Of a stretch of 64,000 nucleotides of DNA, positions 14,076-27,102 are shown in pieces (position 1 is the first letter of the stretch; each line of letters starts with the position of its first letter). The translations under genes were made by a program, and so were the position numbers. The stretch lies in assembly GCF_037893015.1 (NCBI RefSeq), contig NC_133665.1, forward strand, positions 193,222,309-193,286,308, read 5' to 3'. This DNA is from Macrotis lagotis (Eukaryota > Chordata > Mammalia > Peramelemorphia > Peramelidae). The notes under the pieces are model-generated. The model made no database searches and was not told the DNA's origin. It saw only the letters and a list, made by a program, of their open reading frames with translations.

Positions 14076-17000
14076 ATCTCTGTCTCTCTCTCAGGCTCTC
14101 TCTATATTTCTGTGTGTGTGTGTGTGTCTGTCTGTCTGTCTATCTGATTGTCTGTCTCTCTCTGCGTCTCTGTCTCTTTCTTTCTCTGTCTCTGCCTCTG
14201 TGTGTGTGTCTCTCTGTCTCTGTCTCTGTCTCTGTCTCTCTGTTTCTCTGTCTCTCTCCTCCTTTCTTTCTCCCTCTCTCTCATCCAGCTTGTTGCCAAG
14301 GCTATGGTGTTACCTCTGCACTATCTCTCTAATATGCCCTCTTCTCTCCCTTGCCCCCACCCTGGCACAGGCACTCACCACCTCACCCCAGAAGCTTCTG
14401 GGGAGTCTGTCTGCCTCCTCTCTCCCCACTCCAGCCTATCCTCCATTCAGCCTCCAAAGCATTTGAAGGCCAGACCATGTCACTCCCTACTCAATAAACT
14501 CCAGTGGCTCCCTTTGGCCTCCAGGAACAAATATAAAATGCTCTGGGTGACCTTCAAAGCCCTCATGAACCTGCTCCTACCTCTCTTTCTCTCTGAGAAT
14601 ATTGGGCCAGGTGACTTGCAATCATCCCAGGGATCTCGGTGCCCTCTTCCTCTTACCTTCCTTATCTAGGGTACCAATGTCCTACTGGTCATGTTGGTTC
14701 TGATTTGGGGGTCCAAGGGTCCTTCTTCTTGGCAGAGAAAACAGAAGCTACCTGAACTGAGCAGCTCCTCCCAGTCCCTATCACCAGTTGTCCTTTGCCC
14801 ACCCACTCCCAAGCATTGGTCCAGTCCCATCCCTTCCTTGTTCCCTTATTTCCCCCAACATCTTAATTTTTAAAAAAAAAAAGTAAAGCAAAGTAAGAAA
14901 ACGTGTTGTCCTTAGCTTTCCTCATCAGTCTCAACTTATTTAAAGCTTGAGTGCCCCTTACCCTGTTGTTTTAGCAATCCCGTGCTTTGTAGTAATCCTG
15001 CTTCCTGTCCTTCGTTGTACCATCTATACACATCTTTTTAAAAAGCCAAACTTGTTGCTGAATTTCCAATCCAATGAGATAATCTATGTGAAGTGCTTGA
15101 TAAACTGTAAGAAACTACAGAAATGTCAGCTATTACTAACACAAGAGTTTTAGAAATAAAACAATAGGTTCTTTTTTTTTTGGCAAGACAGTGGAGTTAA
15201 GTGGCTTGCCCAAGGCCACACAGCTAGGTAATCATTAAGTGTCTGAGATCAGATTTGAACTCAGGTCCTCCTGACTCCAGGACCGGTGCTCTATCCACTG
15301 CACCACCTAGCCGCCCCTAAAACAATGGATTCAATAAAGAAGAACGGTTTCAATGAAGAATCAAATTTGAGAACCATCAGAGGGAGCAGAAAAACATGTT
15401 GAGAAAATTACACAGGATATAAAAATACATTCTGGAAAACAGGGTAAGGAAAGATTTAAAAATTATCCAACTGTTTGAAAACTGAGTCAAGTCATCTTAC
15501 CTCTACATCAAGGGAAATCATACAGGAAATGTTCTCAGAAACAGTGAAAAAGGAGGAGAGATCGCAAATAGAACTCACTTGATGCCAATAGAAGTGAATC
15601 CCAAATTCAACTCACTCAGACATATGATGGTCAAGTTTCAAAAGAAGAATGTAGACCAGATGGTATTACAAGTCAGCAAGCAGAAAAACATCAAAAGCAA
15701 GGAACTAAAATTGCCCAAAATATTTCCATGTGAACAAGAAATGATTGAATATGTAATATGGCATATCTAAAATTAAGACATACATCATCAAATTAATTTT
15801 TGGTTAAGAATTCTCTTTGAAACTGAAGGACATTTAAGATTCTACAGGAATTTCAAGCATTTGTGGAGGGGAGTTGTAATGTTAAAACAGTTTAAATGAT
15901 TAATAGAAAAGCTTAAGAGCAAAGAAGACCCTAAAACCTGCACTGCATGGAGGAAGCGACAGATGCTATTAAATTGTTGCCATCTAAATTTTAACCATAG
16001 GGTAGCAAAAATAGTATTGTTCTGATTCACAAATTATACAGATAGACTTTGGAAAACAGGAAGAGGGCATAGGGAAGATGATTGTCCCAGATAAAGAAAA
16101 GGAGAAAATAAATAAGGTAAAGCAGGTGGAAGAGGGTGAAGGGTGCAGAAATAATCCCCGAGCAATACTTCTATATCTCATAAAGGAAGGGATGATGGAA
16201 AAGTTGAATTTTTGTTAAAAATAGCTTAGAGACACAATGGCAAAAATGATAGGCTGTATCATGTTGTATGAATGTGTACATGTTTTTATAAAGGTTGGAA
16301 AAGGGCATATTTGAATATTTCTGTTTCTCGTGGGTGGTTTTTTCTAGTAATAATAAAAAAGAATCATAGATATGTGTTATAATCTGAATTTCACCTTCCC
16401 AGGAAAGTATCTTGTATGTAAAACAGTTGCTAAGAAACGGGGATCAGGCTTTGGCCTTGTTCTGGCTGACGTTTTTATCATTGACCAGGTAGTATGTTGT
16501 AGGTGGCACAGGCAGGAAGGGTCAAGTAGCTCAGCAGGTGATATCCTGGAGGGTAAGAAAATTTAACCAGAAGTGAATACAAGGTGGGACACCCCGGGAC
16601 ATTGCTATCCCCCAAAATAGCTCCTCTCTGTGTTCTGAGTCACATAGGCTAGCCTGAAGAGAGACGCTCCAGCCAGTGGCCTTTCCACGTTGGCCATTTG
16701 TCTCCCTGCTGGGAGAGGAAGGGGCAAGGCAGACACATGGGGTACAGTTGGGTAGCAGTTTCCATGGGAAGATGAGAACTATTGGGAAAAGGAGGGGAGG
16801 GAGAAGGGAAGCCCAACTCAGACAAAACTGGCTAAACCACAGTCAATAGGCAGGAAAAAAGGAGCTGAATCTGGGAAATGATTGAGAAAGACATTAATAT
16901 GGAAGAAGAAGGTGGAGGCGAGCACAGGAAATGGATCTGGGACAGGTGAAGAGAATGAAGTGTCCAGAGGCAGACCCTTCCGACCCTTCAGGATAAAAGG

Positions 17001-17884
17001 AAGCCCCACATCTCAGCCCGGGTTAGCCTGTTTCCAATACCAACACTGAAAACTCCAGGGCTTCGGTGTGTTAGAGTCCTAGGACTGAAGTTGGGAAAAC
17101 CTGAGTTTGGATCCTCCTCAGATAGGTGAGACCCTGAGTAGGTCACTTAACTTCCCAGTTTCCTGTTCAGTAAAACAAAGATGATAATAGCACCTACCTC
17201 AATGGGGCATTGTAAGGGTCCAATACGACCTGGGGGGATCAGGACTAATTTTCTTACTCTTACATTTCAAACTCCATTCCAGACTTTGATTAAATGATTC
17301 CTCAATTGCTCATGTCAGATTTAACCTATTCCTTCTCTCCCTGATCCAGGGGCTTCTTCCAAAAACCTTTTGAAGTTCATGGAAAGGTGAGTCCTTGAAT
17401 GGTGAATGCAGCATGAGTTTGCAAATGCATTTTGTAAGTTTGGACACAAAATAAAAAGATGCCTGGAGCCGGGCAAACCTGACTAACGTCACAGGGTGAG
17501 TGTGGGAGGCCTGAAAATTGGAGGAAATTCTAGGGCCAGGCTGGTGACACTGAGCCAGAGACGCCTTAGGAACTGGTGGGCTTGGCAGGTAAGAAAGAGA
17601 GGTGCCAGAGAAGCTCAGCCTCAGGCTCCCTGGGGTTCAGGCCACAAATGGGCCTCTTTAAGAAGGAGACTGGTAGGGGCAGCTAGGTGGCAGAGTGGAT
17701 AGAGCACTGGCCCTGGAGTCAGGAGTCCCTGAGTTCAAATCAGACCTCAGACACTTAATAATGACCTAGCTATGTGACCTTGGGCAAGCCACTTAACCAC
17801 AGTGCCCTGCAAAATACAAAAAAACCTTAAAAAAAAAAAAAGGAGACTGGACTCCGGCTCAGTGAGACCTCCACACACTTTCAG

Positions 17885-17947
<63 letters not shown>

Positions 17948-20900
17948 CCCTCTCCTCCCCTCCTCTTCACTACCTTCTTCAATGTGACATTATGGCTCTT
18001 CAACATGAACCTATGATTTGAGTGGGAACCTTTGACCCTGATGTTAAACCATTGAACCTAAGATCCACTAATACCCCCAGATCTTTTTCTCCCAGTAAAG
18101 ATTCTGATCCCTACCCTTCCCTGCCCACCTCACCTGTCCACCAACCACAGATTTCTAGGAATTGCACAACCTAAGCCTTGAGTCCAAGCTTATGGATCAG
18201 GACATTCTCCAACTCTGCCTTTCTCTCCTGTTTATCAGCTTGTCCAGGAACCGGCTGTTGGACCACCCAGCCATTGTCATCTACACCATGCTTGGGAATG
18301 ACGTGTGTAATGAGTGAGTAGCTGACAAAGGCTGTAACCATTCTGATTTGTCTTTCTAACCCTTGGCCTCATTCCTTTCTTCCTACCTTGGCACACAACA
18401 CCAAGGAAGTAGACATTCAATATTAAGCCATTTTAGAGATGGATCGTGGTGTCCAACCCCTGTATTTTGCAGATGAGGTAATACAGTCCATTGAGGAGAA
18501 GAGACTTGTCCTTGATTATACAGTGAATGCATGGTGTTGCCCTTGCCCATCACCAATTTTCCAAGCAAATTTGTGTTAGAAATAAACCTCCAAGTTCCCA
18601 AGACCCTTTCCTGTCCCTAGTTCCTTTGAAGAACCCCAGGACTCATTGTTGTCTCAATAGGGGATATTCAGATATAGGTAAATCAAGGAGTCAGGGACTG
18701 GCACTAGGCATGCCAGAGAGGGCTACGCTAGGGTATTCCAGCCAACATGCCAGCATTCTCTGTACTTCCAGGGAGGTCACTTCTCTACTCTCCCTGGCTA
18801 TGCCAGAACCCCATCTACCCTCTGCCCTACAGGAAGAACCCTCAGCAGGAGTTCACCTCCATTGCAACCCTTGGGGAGAACAACACAGGTTCAGCTCTGT
18901 CCCTCCTCTAACTTCTGCCATTCAAGTCTGGCATGAACACCACCCCAGGATCCCCAAGCATCTCCAAGCAGCTTCAAATCCAAATGCTTATTCTCATTTG
19001 ATCTGCTCAATAAATAATACCCTATGAGGGGGGGCAGAGCAGGAGTATTTTCACTTTTCAGAAGAAGAAACTGAGGCCCTGAGACACTAGCCAGTTCTTC
19101 AAGGTTCTCAGAGCTCTCATCCAGAGAGAATCAAACCCACTATTCTCCATCCTCCAACACCAGCATCTTTCCTTTTGCCTCATGGCTCGTGGTCTACCAT
19201 ATGTCTAACACAAAATGATTCAAGTACGTCCTCTCCTACCTACCATTACGAGGTGGGCTCTGGCCTTGAACTTTTCAGAAACTTTGGTGTGTTTCCTCAA
19301 CCTTTGAGAGGCCATAAACAGTATCACTGTACCTAGGCTGCTTCCAGATGGGACTTTGGGAGGTATCAGAGGATGATGGGATAGTGCCCCCCAACCCCAC
19401 CTGGGAAAGGGGTGTGACTTCCTGAGGGGACAGGAGAAGAGGGTGTTAGAATTCTCTATATTGAAAAAGTCATGCTAACTCCCCCCCAAAGCTATTTCTA
19501 AAATGCTTCTCCCACTGGAGTGAAAATCTTTGGGTATAAAATAGGAAGAAGTATTCTGGGCAGAGTCTGGCATTTCTAACTGCAGTGACCTAGTCTCTTC
19601 ACTTGGTATAGTCTCAATTTTCTGTAAAATCTGTCAAATGAGAGGTTGGGGAAAGGACCAATCAGATCCAGCAAGCATTTAGCAAGGCCCTGAGGATGGC
19701 AAGACAAAAATCAACCATCCTTCTGCCAACAAGAAAGGATGCTGCCAGCCTGCAAGGTGTGAGCCCACCTTCTCTGAAGAGCAAGGAGAAGGCGAAGTGA
19801 TGACAACTGTTTGATTCCTGGCTGTGAACTGGGCTTTCAGCAGGAGTGTGAGCTTGTAGGGACCAGCTCATCCCCCCAACAGGGCTCATTCTGCTGGAGT
19901 AGGCACAGCTCACCAGGGCCAGGAGCATGGGGCAATGGGATGGACGTCTTCCTTCCCTCCATTGTTCTCCCTGCTGCCAAGTACAGGGATGGCCCCCTTG
20001 TCTGAGCCAGGATGCTCTGGGTCAGAAGCTCAACCCTTCTCCTTCTACCCCCTTTGAAAGATTTCAAGCCAAGCCATAGCACATCAGTGGTGAGGCCAAC
20101 ATGCCCAAAGCATGGGACAAATGTTGACACATTAGGACAATGTCAACTAAATACAATTCCACAGTCATGGGCACAGCCCCCTGGCCGTGAGAACTGCATG
20201 AGTGGATCAAATAGTTTCTGAAGAGTCAGGGTAGGACCTGGGAGAGGATGGACAGTCATGGGATATGGCAGATGGCATAGATGGGACCTGGGAAGAACCC
20301 CAGCCACAGACCTCTATTGGCCAGGCCTTCCTATTATTGCCAGCCATCTTTTAGATGGAGACCAGATGACAGCTAGCAGGGCACCAGGAACATTTGGAGT
20401 CATGTTTGCTTTTTAAGTTTCTCTCCTGAGACACTCCTCTATCGCCTTGTGCTTTTCTCAGAGACTCTTGTATGTCATCAATCAAATGGACCACAAGTCA
20501 AGGGGGTGACACTGCAGTGCCTGGTGAGGTCTTTGTCAGGAAGGAGGCCACTGAGGGGAGGGGTCCTTTCCTTTGGAGTCTGGAAGGGCATGTCCAAGGA
20601 CTATCATAGGATGAGGTGCTGGCCTTGGGGTTGGGAAGACCTGGGTTCAGCTCACACTTCAAACACTTGGGTGGGTGAATGAATAAAAGAAGAAGCCTTT
20701 ATTATGCCTTTACTGTGTGCAAAGACCAGTTTTTCCAGCCTCAATTTCTTCCTCTGAAAAGGAGGTCTGAATCATTGATCTCTTAAGCTTCATTGGCCTT
20801 AATTCTGGGACCCTTCATCTCTCAAGACAAGAACTGGATAAGTTTTAACAATATCCCTCCCAATGCAAAAAGCCCAAAGGCAGGAAGGTGTTGTGACCCA

Positions 20901-23887
20901 GCATGGAAGGAGGACCACTAGGGGCTTCCCATGCAGAGATCCCTGGAGTGTGGGAGTCCCACACTTGGTCTGAGCAGTTCCTCTCTACTACCAAGAGTCT
21001 ATAAATCTACAGATGAAGGTTCCATCATTTCCAAAACCCATCATCCTCAAGAAATGCTCGGAGGACAAGCCCTACAGACCGTTTATTCAACATCCCTGAG
21101 GATCCAGAGTTGGCAGGTCTTCCGGGGGCCCCCTCCCACTCAGAGAATAAAACGAAGGACATTGATTTCATAGAGGAAGAGAAGTGAACCCAGATCCTGG
21201 AGTAATGCTTGTCCTTTCTCTGGCTTTTGGTTCCTGTGATTTAAGAGAAAACATCCATGTTCTGCTGGGATTTTTTTTTTAATTTATTTAAGGCAATGGG
21301 GTAAAGTGACTTGGACAAGGTCACATAGCTAGGCAAATATTGGGTGTCTTAGGCTGGGTTTGAACTCAGATACTCCTGATTCCAGGGCCAGTGCTCTATC
21401 CACTGCTCCACCTAGCTGCCCACACACCATCTAGCTGCCCCCTCTGCTGGAATTGTAATCCCTTAAATGAGGAACTGAGTCAGAAGCACCATATTGATTT
21501 TTGGAATGATCCAGGTTGATCACTTTACTTCTCCCACTGAGATCAAGGAAACATGGCCAACCCTCAGTCCCAAAGGCAGAAGACCACAAGCTCCCAAGGA
21601 GCCCAGTTTCTTCAAGGGTGGGCAGGTTTGGGGAGTTGGGCACTTCTGCCAAGGTCGAGCCACATTGGTTGTTCAAGCCATTCCTCTGGTTCTTTCATCA
21701 ACAGGAAAAATGACTCTGTGTCTGAGATGACCACTCCAGAGGACATGAGGGCTCACCTTATGGAAACATTAACATTTCTGAATTCCCGCCTCCCTCCGGG
21801 CAGCCACGTGGTTCTCTGTGGATTGGCGGATGGACGCTTTCTCTGGGACCACTTGCATGACCGCTACCATCCATTGGGTAAACATTGGGATCAATGCTGG
21901 GGTCTCTTAGATGTGAATTCCTAAGGTCTTCACAGCATCCCCTGTGGAATCAGGGAGGAAGGGTTGAGCTGGAAGATTGATGTGAGCCCAAATTCCAGGA
22001 ATTCTGTAGTCTTGGTCAGGACAGTGGAGCCCCAAAGGACAGAGGAGGGTTGTCTTCATGCTAGTCACTAAACTATGGCTTTGGAAGCCAGAGGTTGGGT
22101 AGTGAAGAGCTGGTCAGAGAATGTTCTGTGACCAAAGAGTTTGGATTTCTGGATCCTGGTTTAACATAAGAGGGTACACCTGGCAGTCACGTGGGCAGTC
22201 CCCGGGGCTCTGGCTCCCAAGACTAGTCCAATTTGATGGTCTCTGACATCTTAGGTAGGAGCCCTCAGAAGACAATAGTTCTTTCTAGTGCTAGTCAAGT
22301 CCAGGGCTTGCTATGTGATAGGTGCCTAATTAATACTCTTGCTGCACTGTTATTTGGGAATTTGGCTCCCAAAGCTTAATAGCCTTCCCTCGCTCTTCTG
22401 TCACCCTTTCCCACTCCAAACTTACAACATGGGTCAAGATTCCTCTCTCTCTCTTTAGATAGTCAATAAATGTATGTTAAGCACCTTCTGTGTACCAGGA
22501 ACTCCGCTAAGCTCTTGGGATACAAAGAAAGTCAAGAGATAGTTCCTGCCTTCAAAGAGCTCCCAGTCTACTGGGGGGCGGGGGTGGGATACAGACCAAA
22601 CAAGGATGTCCAAACAGCTGGTCTTTGGTCGTCTTTGATTTGATCTTGAAATCCATTGTCCCTTTGTAAAGATGCTTGCTTCTCCTTGATAACCTGGCTA
22701 GTAGAGAGCTATCTCCAAGCAGCCGAGGGGCAGGAGCTCAGGGTTCATTGTGGGTTTTCTTGCCTTATCTAAGCTTCCAGATGCTTTAACAGGATCCAGA
22801 GAGAGACCCTGGCACTTTCCTGGGCCTCTACCCCAGGGGCTTGCCCCCCCACCCACATGCCAGATTTCCCTCCCCCCCCCCCCCCCCCAGCAGGGAAATG
22901 GACTGTCCTGATCTTTCAATGAAACCCTTCTGGGAGATAAGTGAAAAATAAACCTGGGCGCTGTCACCATCAATCTCACGCAGGCTTTGAGATGTGGCCT
23001 CAATCTCCATTTGTGTGTGTATGGAGTGGGGGAGTGTTTTGTGTGTGTGCGCGCATGTGCGTGTGTGCGTGCGTGTGTGTGTGTGTGCTGATGTAGATCT
23101 GTACAGTATGGGAGGGCAGGCCGGGGCAGCTCAGGCCCAGCACTGTCAGAGACCGGCCTCCCTGGACCCAAAGGGTTCCCAGGCTTGGAAGAAGGACTGC
23201 TGCCATCAGAGAACTGGATCCTGGGTCATTCTCCCACCCTGGCTGGTACTGGAAAGGTTTCCATCATTAGCACTCCCTTCCCCAGCCCTTCCCTGTGCCC
23301 CCCCACCCCAACATCGCTGACCTTCCCAGATCGGCTCTAGGTCCCTCTGGACTCCAGCCCAGTCCTAAATCCTCTCTTGGCACATCCTAAAGCCAGGAAG
23401 ACCCTAAGATTTGCAGCTCCAAAAGGGTCTTGTCCCCACCTGATGAGCATTTACCCCAAGGATAGAGCAGTGGATTGGGGCAGCTTGGGAGGTCCTGTCT
23501 TCTGGCCCCTTGTGTTGATTCCCTCTGATGTGCACAGCACTTTGTCTTCTAGGCCAACTGAATAAAGACATCACGTACGAGCAGTTATACACCTTCCTCA
23601 GCTGCCTCCAGGTGAGCAGGTCCCTGGGGCTGGACCCTGGCCACGAATCCCCAAAACAACGTCTTCCTCCCTGACCAGAGTGTCCAATGTTGTCCATCTG
23701 CAGGTGAACCCCTGCCAAGGCTGGATGTCCTCCAACGAGACGTTGCGGAATCTCACCTCCAAGGTACCCTATGCCCTGGCTCTTCTAGGCTATGGGGAAG
23801 GAAGGGAGGATCCCCTCCAAGGAGGACCAGGAGCCCGGTTTTACTGAGAATATAATTCTAGCAGGGGATGGAGACTTAATAGGAAAT

Positions 23888-23920
<33 letters not shown>

Positions 23921-26624
23921 GTATATGTATATATATAATTTATATATGGGCATATATATGGAAAGGAAGAAAGAGAGGGAGAGAGAGGAAGGGAGGGAGG
24001 GAGGAAGAAGGGAGGAAAGTGAATTCAGCCTGGCCTTTGCCAGACTGCTCTCTGCCTAGGACAGGGATGGGAAGGAGGGGGCAGTTCTGAAATTTCGAAT
24101 GAGAACCAAAAGTTGTCCTGGACTCCTTCCTGTCTTCTCATTTGCAGAGAGCCAAGCAACTTTCCAACATTCTGGAAGAAATTGCAGTCAGTGAGAAATT
24201 TGCCAACATGAGTCTCCTCTACCTGGATTATCCTTTCAAAGAAAGTAAGTTCCCCCCCCCATTCTGGCCTCTACCCAAGGCTGAATGGCTCAGACACCGG
24301 AGCATGGCTTGGCTGCCCTTGGATCCCTGCTTCTGAGCAGGAAAAGGGGCCACGGTTGGCCCTCTCCTATTGGGCAGTGCCAAGGTGGCCGAAGCTCCCC
24401 ATAACGAGCTTTCTGGAGCTTTGATGATAATGATGCTATGGGCCCTGCCTTCCTCCTTCACGAAGCAGAGCACAGAGACACACACTATGGAAGCTGAGAG
24501 CCACCTTTCCTCGGTCCTTGACTTGGAGTCTAGGAGTGTAGACTCCAAGGAGATGGGCTGGAAGCCCCCAGACACTTCCCTTCTGGATGGCCTTCACCTC
24601 CCTGGCCTCAGTTTCTACTTCTCTGGAACCCACCTACCAGCCAAGAGGAGGCTGTTAAGGGTTCTGCCAATCTTGAACTACATGGCACCATGATGGTTAT
24701 TCCCAATAACAGTGATTGCCTTGGTTGTGTGCTCCACAGTGGCTGAGGAGTGGCAGAGGAGAGGGGGAGAGACCTGGCAGCTGATTGAACCTGTGGACGG
24801 CTTCCATCCCAACGAGGTGAGGGGAGAGGATGGCAGCACCTGGGGGCCATGAAGCTGGAGCTTAGGTGAAGGTGTGAGAAGACCCTCAGTAAGAAGGGGG
24901 GCAGAGCGTAGAGGGCAGGAAGGACACTCTAAGGAGCTGAGGGGAGCCCCTCCAGCCAGAGGGGCCTGTGCTCCCTGCCCACAGGGTGCCTCAAACCAGG
25001 CTCCATGGACACTCTGGAGGGATGTCAAGGCAGGACAGGACCAGATGCTGCTGAGCTCCTGCCAGGTGGAGCCTCCAGCCTTAGCTTCCTCTGGCCCCTT
25101 CTCAGCTCCCAGACTTCTCCATCCAACAAGGGCTACTTGTCCCCCACCTCCCATTGCCAACAAGGCTAGCAGGAGATACTGAAAGCAGCCACTGGCTGCC
25201 TAAGAGGAAGCTGTTAGAGGAAACTGAGGCACGTACACCGGGACTCCTTCTACTCTTCCCCATTACTTGACTCAGTATCGGCTGGTTCCTCCTACTTTGA
25301 CCTTCCAAGGGGAGGTGCTTTGGCCCAGAGTCTAACTCCTTCCTCCCTTTCCTCTTCACCCCCCACTCCAGCTGTCAGGGCCTGTATCCACTCAGTTTCC
25401 CCACAGCATCTGTACTCTGCACCCCCAGCACCAAACACAAGGTCTAGTAAATAGTAAGTGATGAATAAGTGCCCGTTGATTAGGTGGCATTAATTGAGCT
25501 GGTCAGAGCTGAATCTGCCCCCCCATCTATGTGTCAGGCCCCAGCTTTCATCCCCTAAATACCACAGGCCTCATCCTCAGACCAGAAACCCTTTACTTGA
25601 ATAGTGTTTCAGCAGCTCTCTGGTCTCACAGCACTAGCTGGGATTCACACAGCAGTTTAAGAGAGTGAAGTGTTTTACAGCTATTATCTCTTTTCAACTT
25701 TATGACAACCCTATGAGGCGAGGTTATTATCACCCCAAATTTGCATATGAGGAGACCGAGGCACGTAATAGTTAAGTGACTTCCACAGGATCACACGGCT
25801 AGTGAGCATCTGGGACTGAATTTGAAGGTAGGTCTCCCTGGGCGGGGATCCAGCCGGCTAGCCATGGTACGTCCTCGCCACTCATCCAAGGAGGGGGTGG
25901 AGGGGGAGCCCTCAGCTGGGCTGGGTGTTCAAAGAGACCAGACTCAGATTTGTCAGAGGTATTTCCAGAGGCTGAGGACAAACCAGGTAGGTTTTGGGGG
26001 GAGGAAAGAATAATGCAGAGACCAGGGTGAGTGAAGTTTGGGATCCACACCAACTGCCACAGCCCATGAGTAGCTATTAGCATGGAGGTAGAGAGGAATA
26101 TGCTCCAGGGACTCCTCTGAGTCACCTTTGGGCCCATCGGCTCCCGGTCACCTGTTATTAGAAAGGTGATTAAATAGAAAAAAGCCAGGAAGGCCGACAT
26201 ACCAGCTAGGTTCACTCAATAATGGTTCATTAAGCTTTGGCCAGTTACCTATGCTGAGAACACAAAGACCACAAGCAGCCGAGCATGTGATGGAGAGGAC
26301 CACAGGTGACCAAGGAGGTAGACGCCGCTAGCACCTGGCTGCTTGGGAAGGGAAACAGGAGGGAAGGCTTCAGGGAGGAGGCTACTGAGCTGAAGGAAGC
26401 TAAGGCTGAAGAAATCAAGGAAGAGGCAGGAGAGGGAAGAGGTCAATGGGGAAGGTCTGTGAAGAGCCAAGAAGACTGGTAGCATCTCCCTCCTCCATGG
26501 ACCAGGCAGGGGATGGGGGACAGGTGATGAGTTAGGGGAGCAGGGCAGAGAAGGACTGGGGAGGCTGAGATGCCCACTGGCAGCAAGGGATGCTGAGACA
26601 GGTGATAAGGAGAGAGCTTATGGC

Positions 26625-26670
<46 letters not shown>

Positions 26671-27068
26671 GAGACAGAGAGAGAGACAGAGAGACAGAGA
26701 GAGAGAGACAGAGAGAGAGAAGACTGTTGTCCTTCATTCTCAAAGAAGATCAAATTAACATCACTATGTAAGAGTCAAGTTATGGTGTGTCTAATTGTGG
26801 CTGATCAGACCGATATGGGCTTGGAAGGTTCTACAACAGATCAGGCACAAATAATCCATGCAAACATTTGGATGTGGATTTTCTGCATTGATGCAGCTCA
26901 CGTTTCGAGATAGATCAAGACAGACAAAAAGAGGGGATGGAAGGGGTGGATATTTATATGGACAGATAAGAGTAGATGGATGGATATATAGAGAGAGGGT
27001 AGATAGATAAATGGATTAATAAGTGAATAGACAACAGGTGGAGAGAGAGAGAGAGAGACAGAGAGGGA

Positions 27069-27102
<34 letters not shown>

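Larger units (their letters stand above)
12857..17349 (+). other. AOAH: AOAH intron, 4.5 kb
   Basis: Holds an old SINE (13630-13770), a CT microsatellite, an L2 piece, a young SINE, an L1/HAL1 ORF1-like remnant and MIR near 17040-17240. No exon seen. Segments 12857-13620 and 16250-17030 show nothing I recognise. Confidence 0.6.

Noticed and set aside
14030-14669. Overlapping Leu/Ser/Cys-rich ORFs
   Set aside because: Translations of a CT/TG microsatellite and an L2 fragment.
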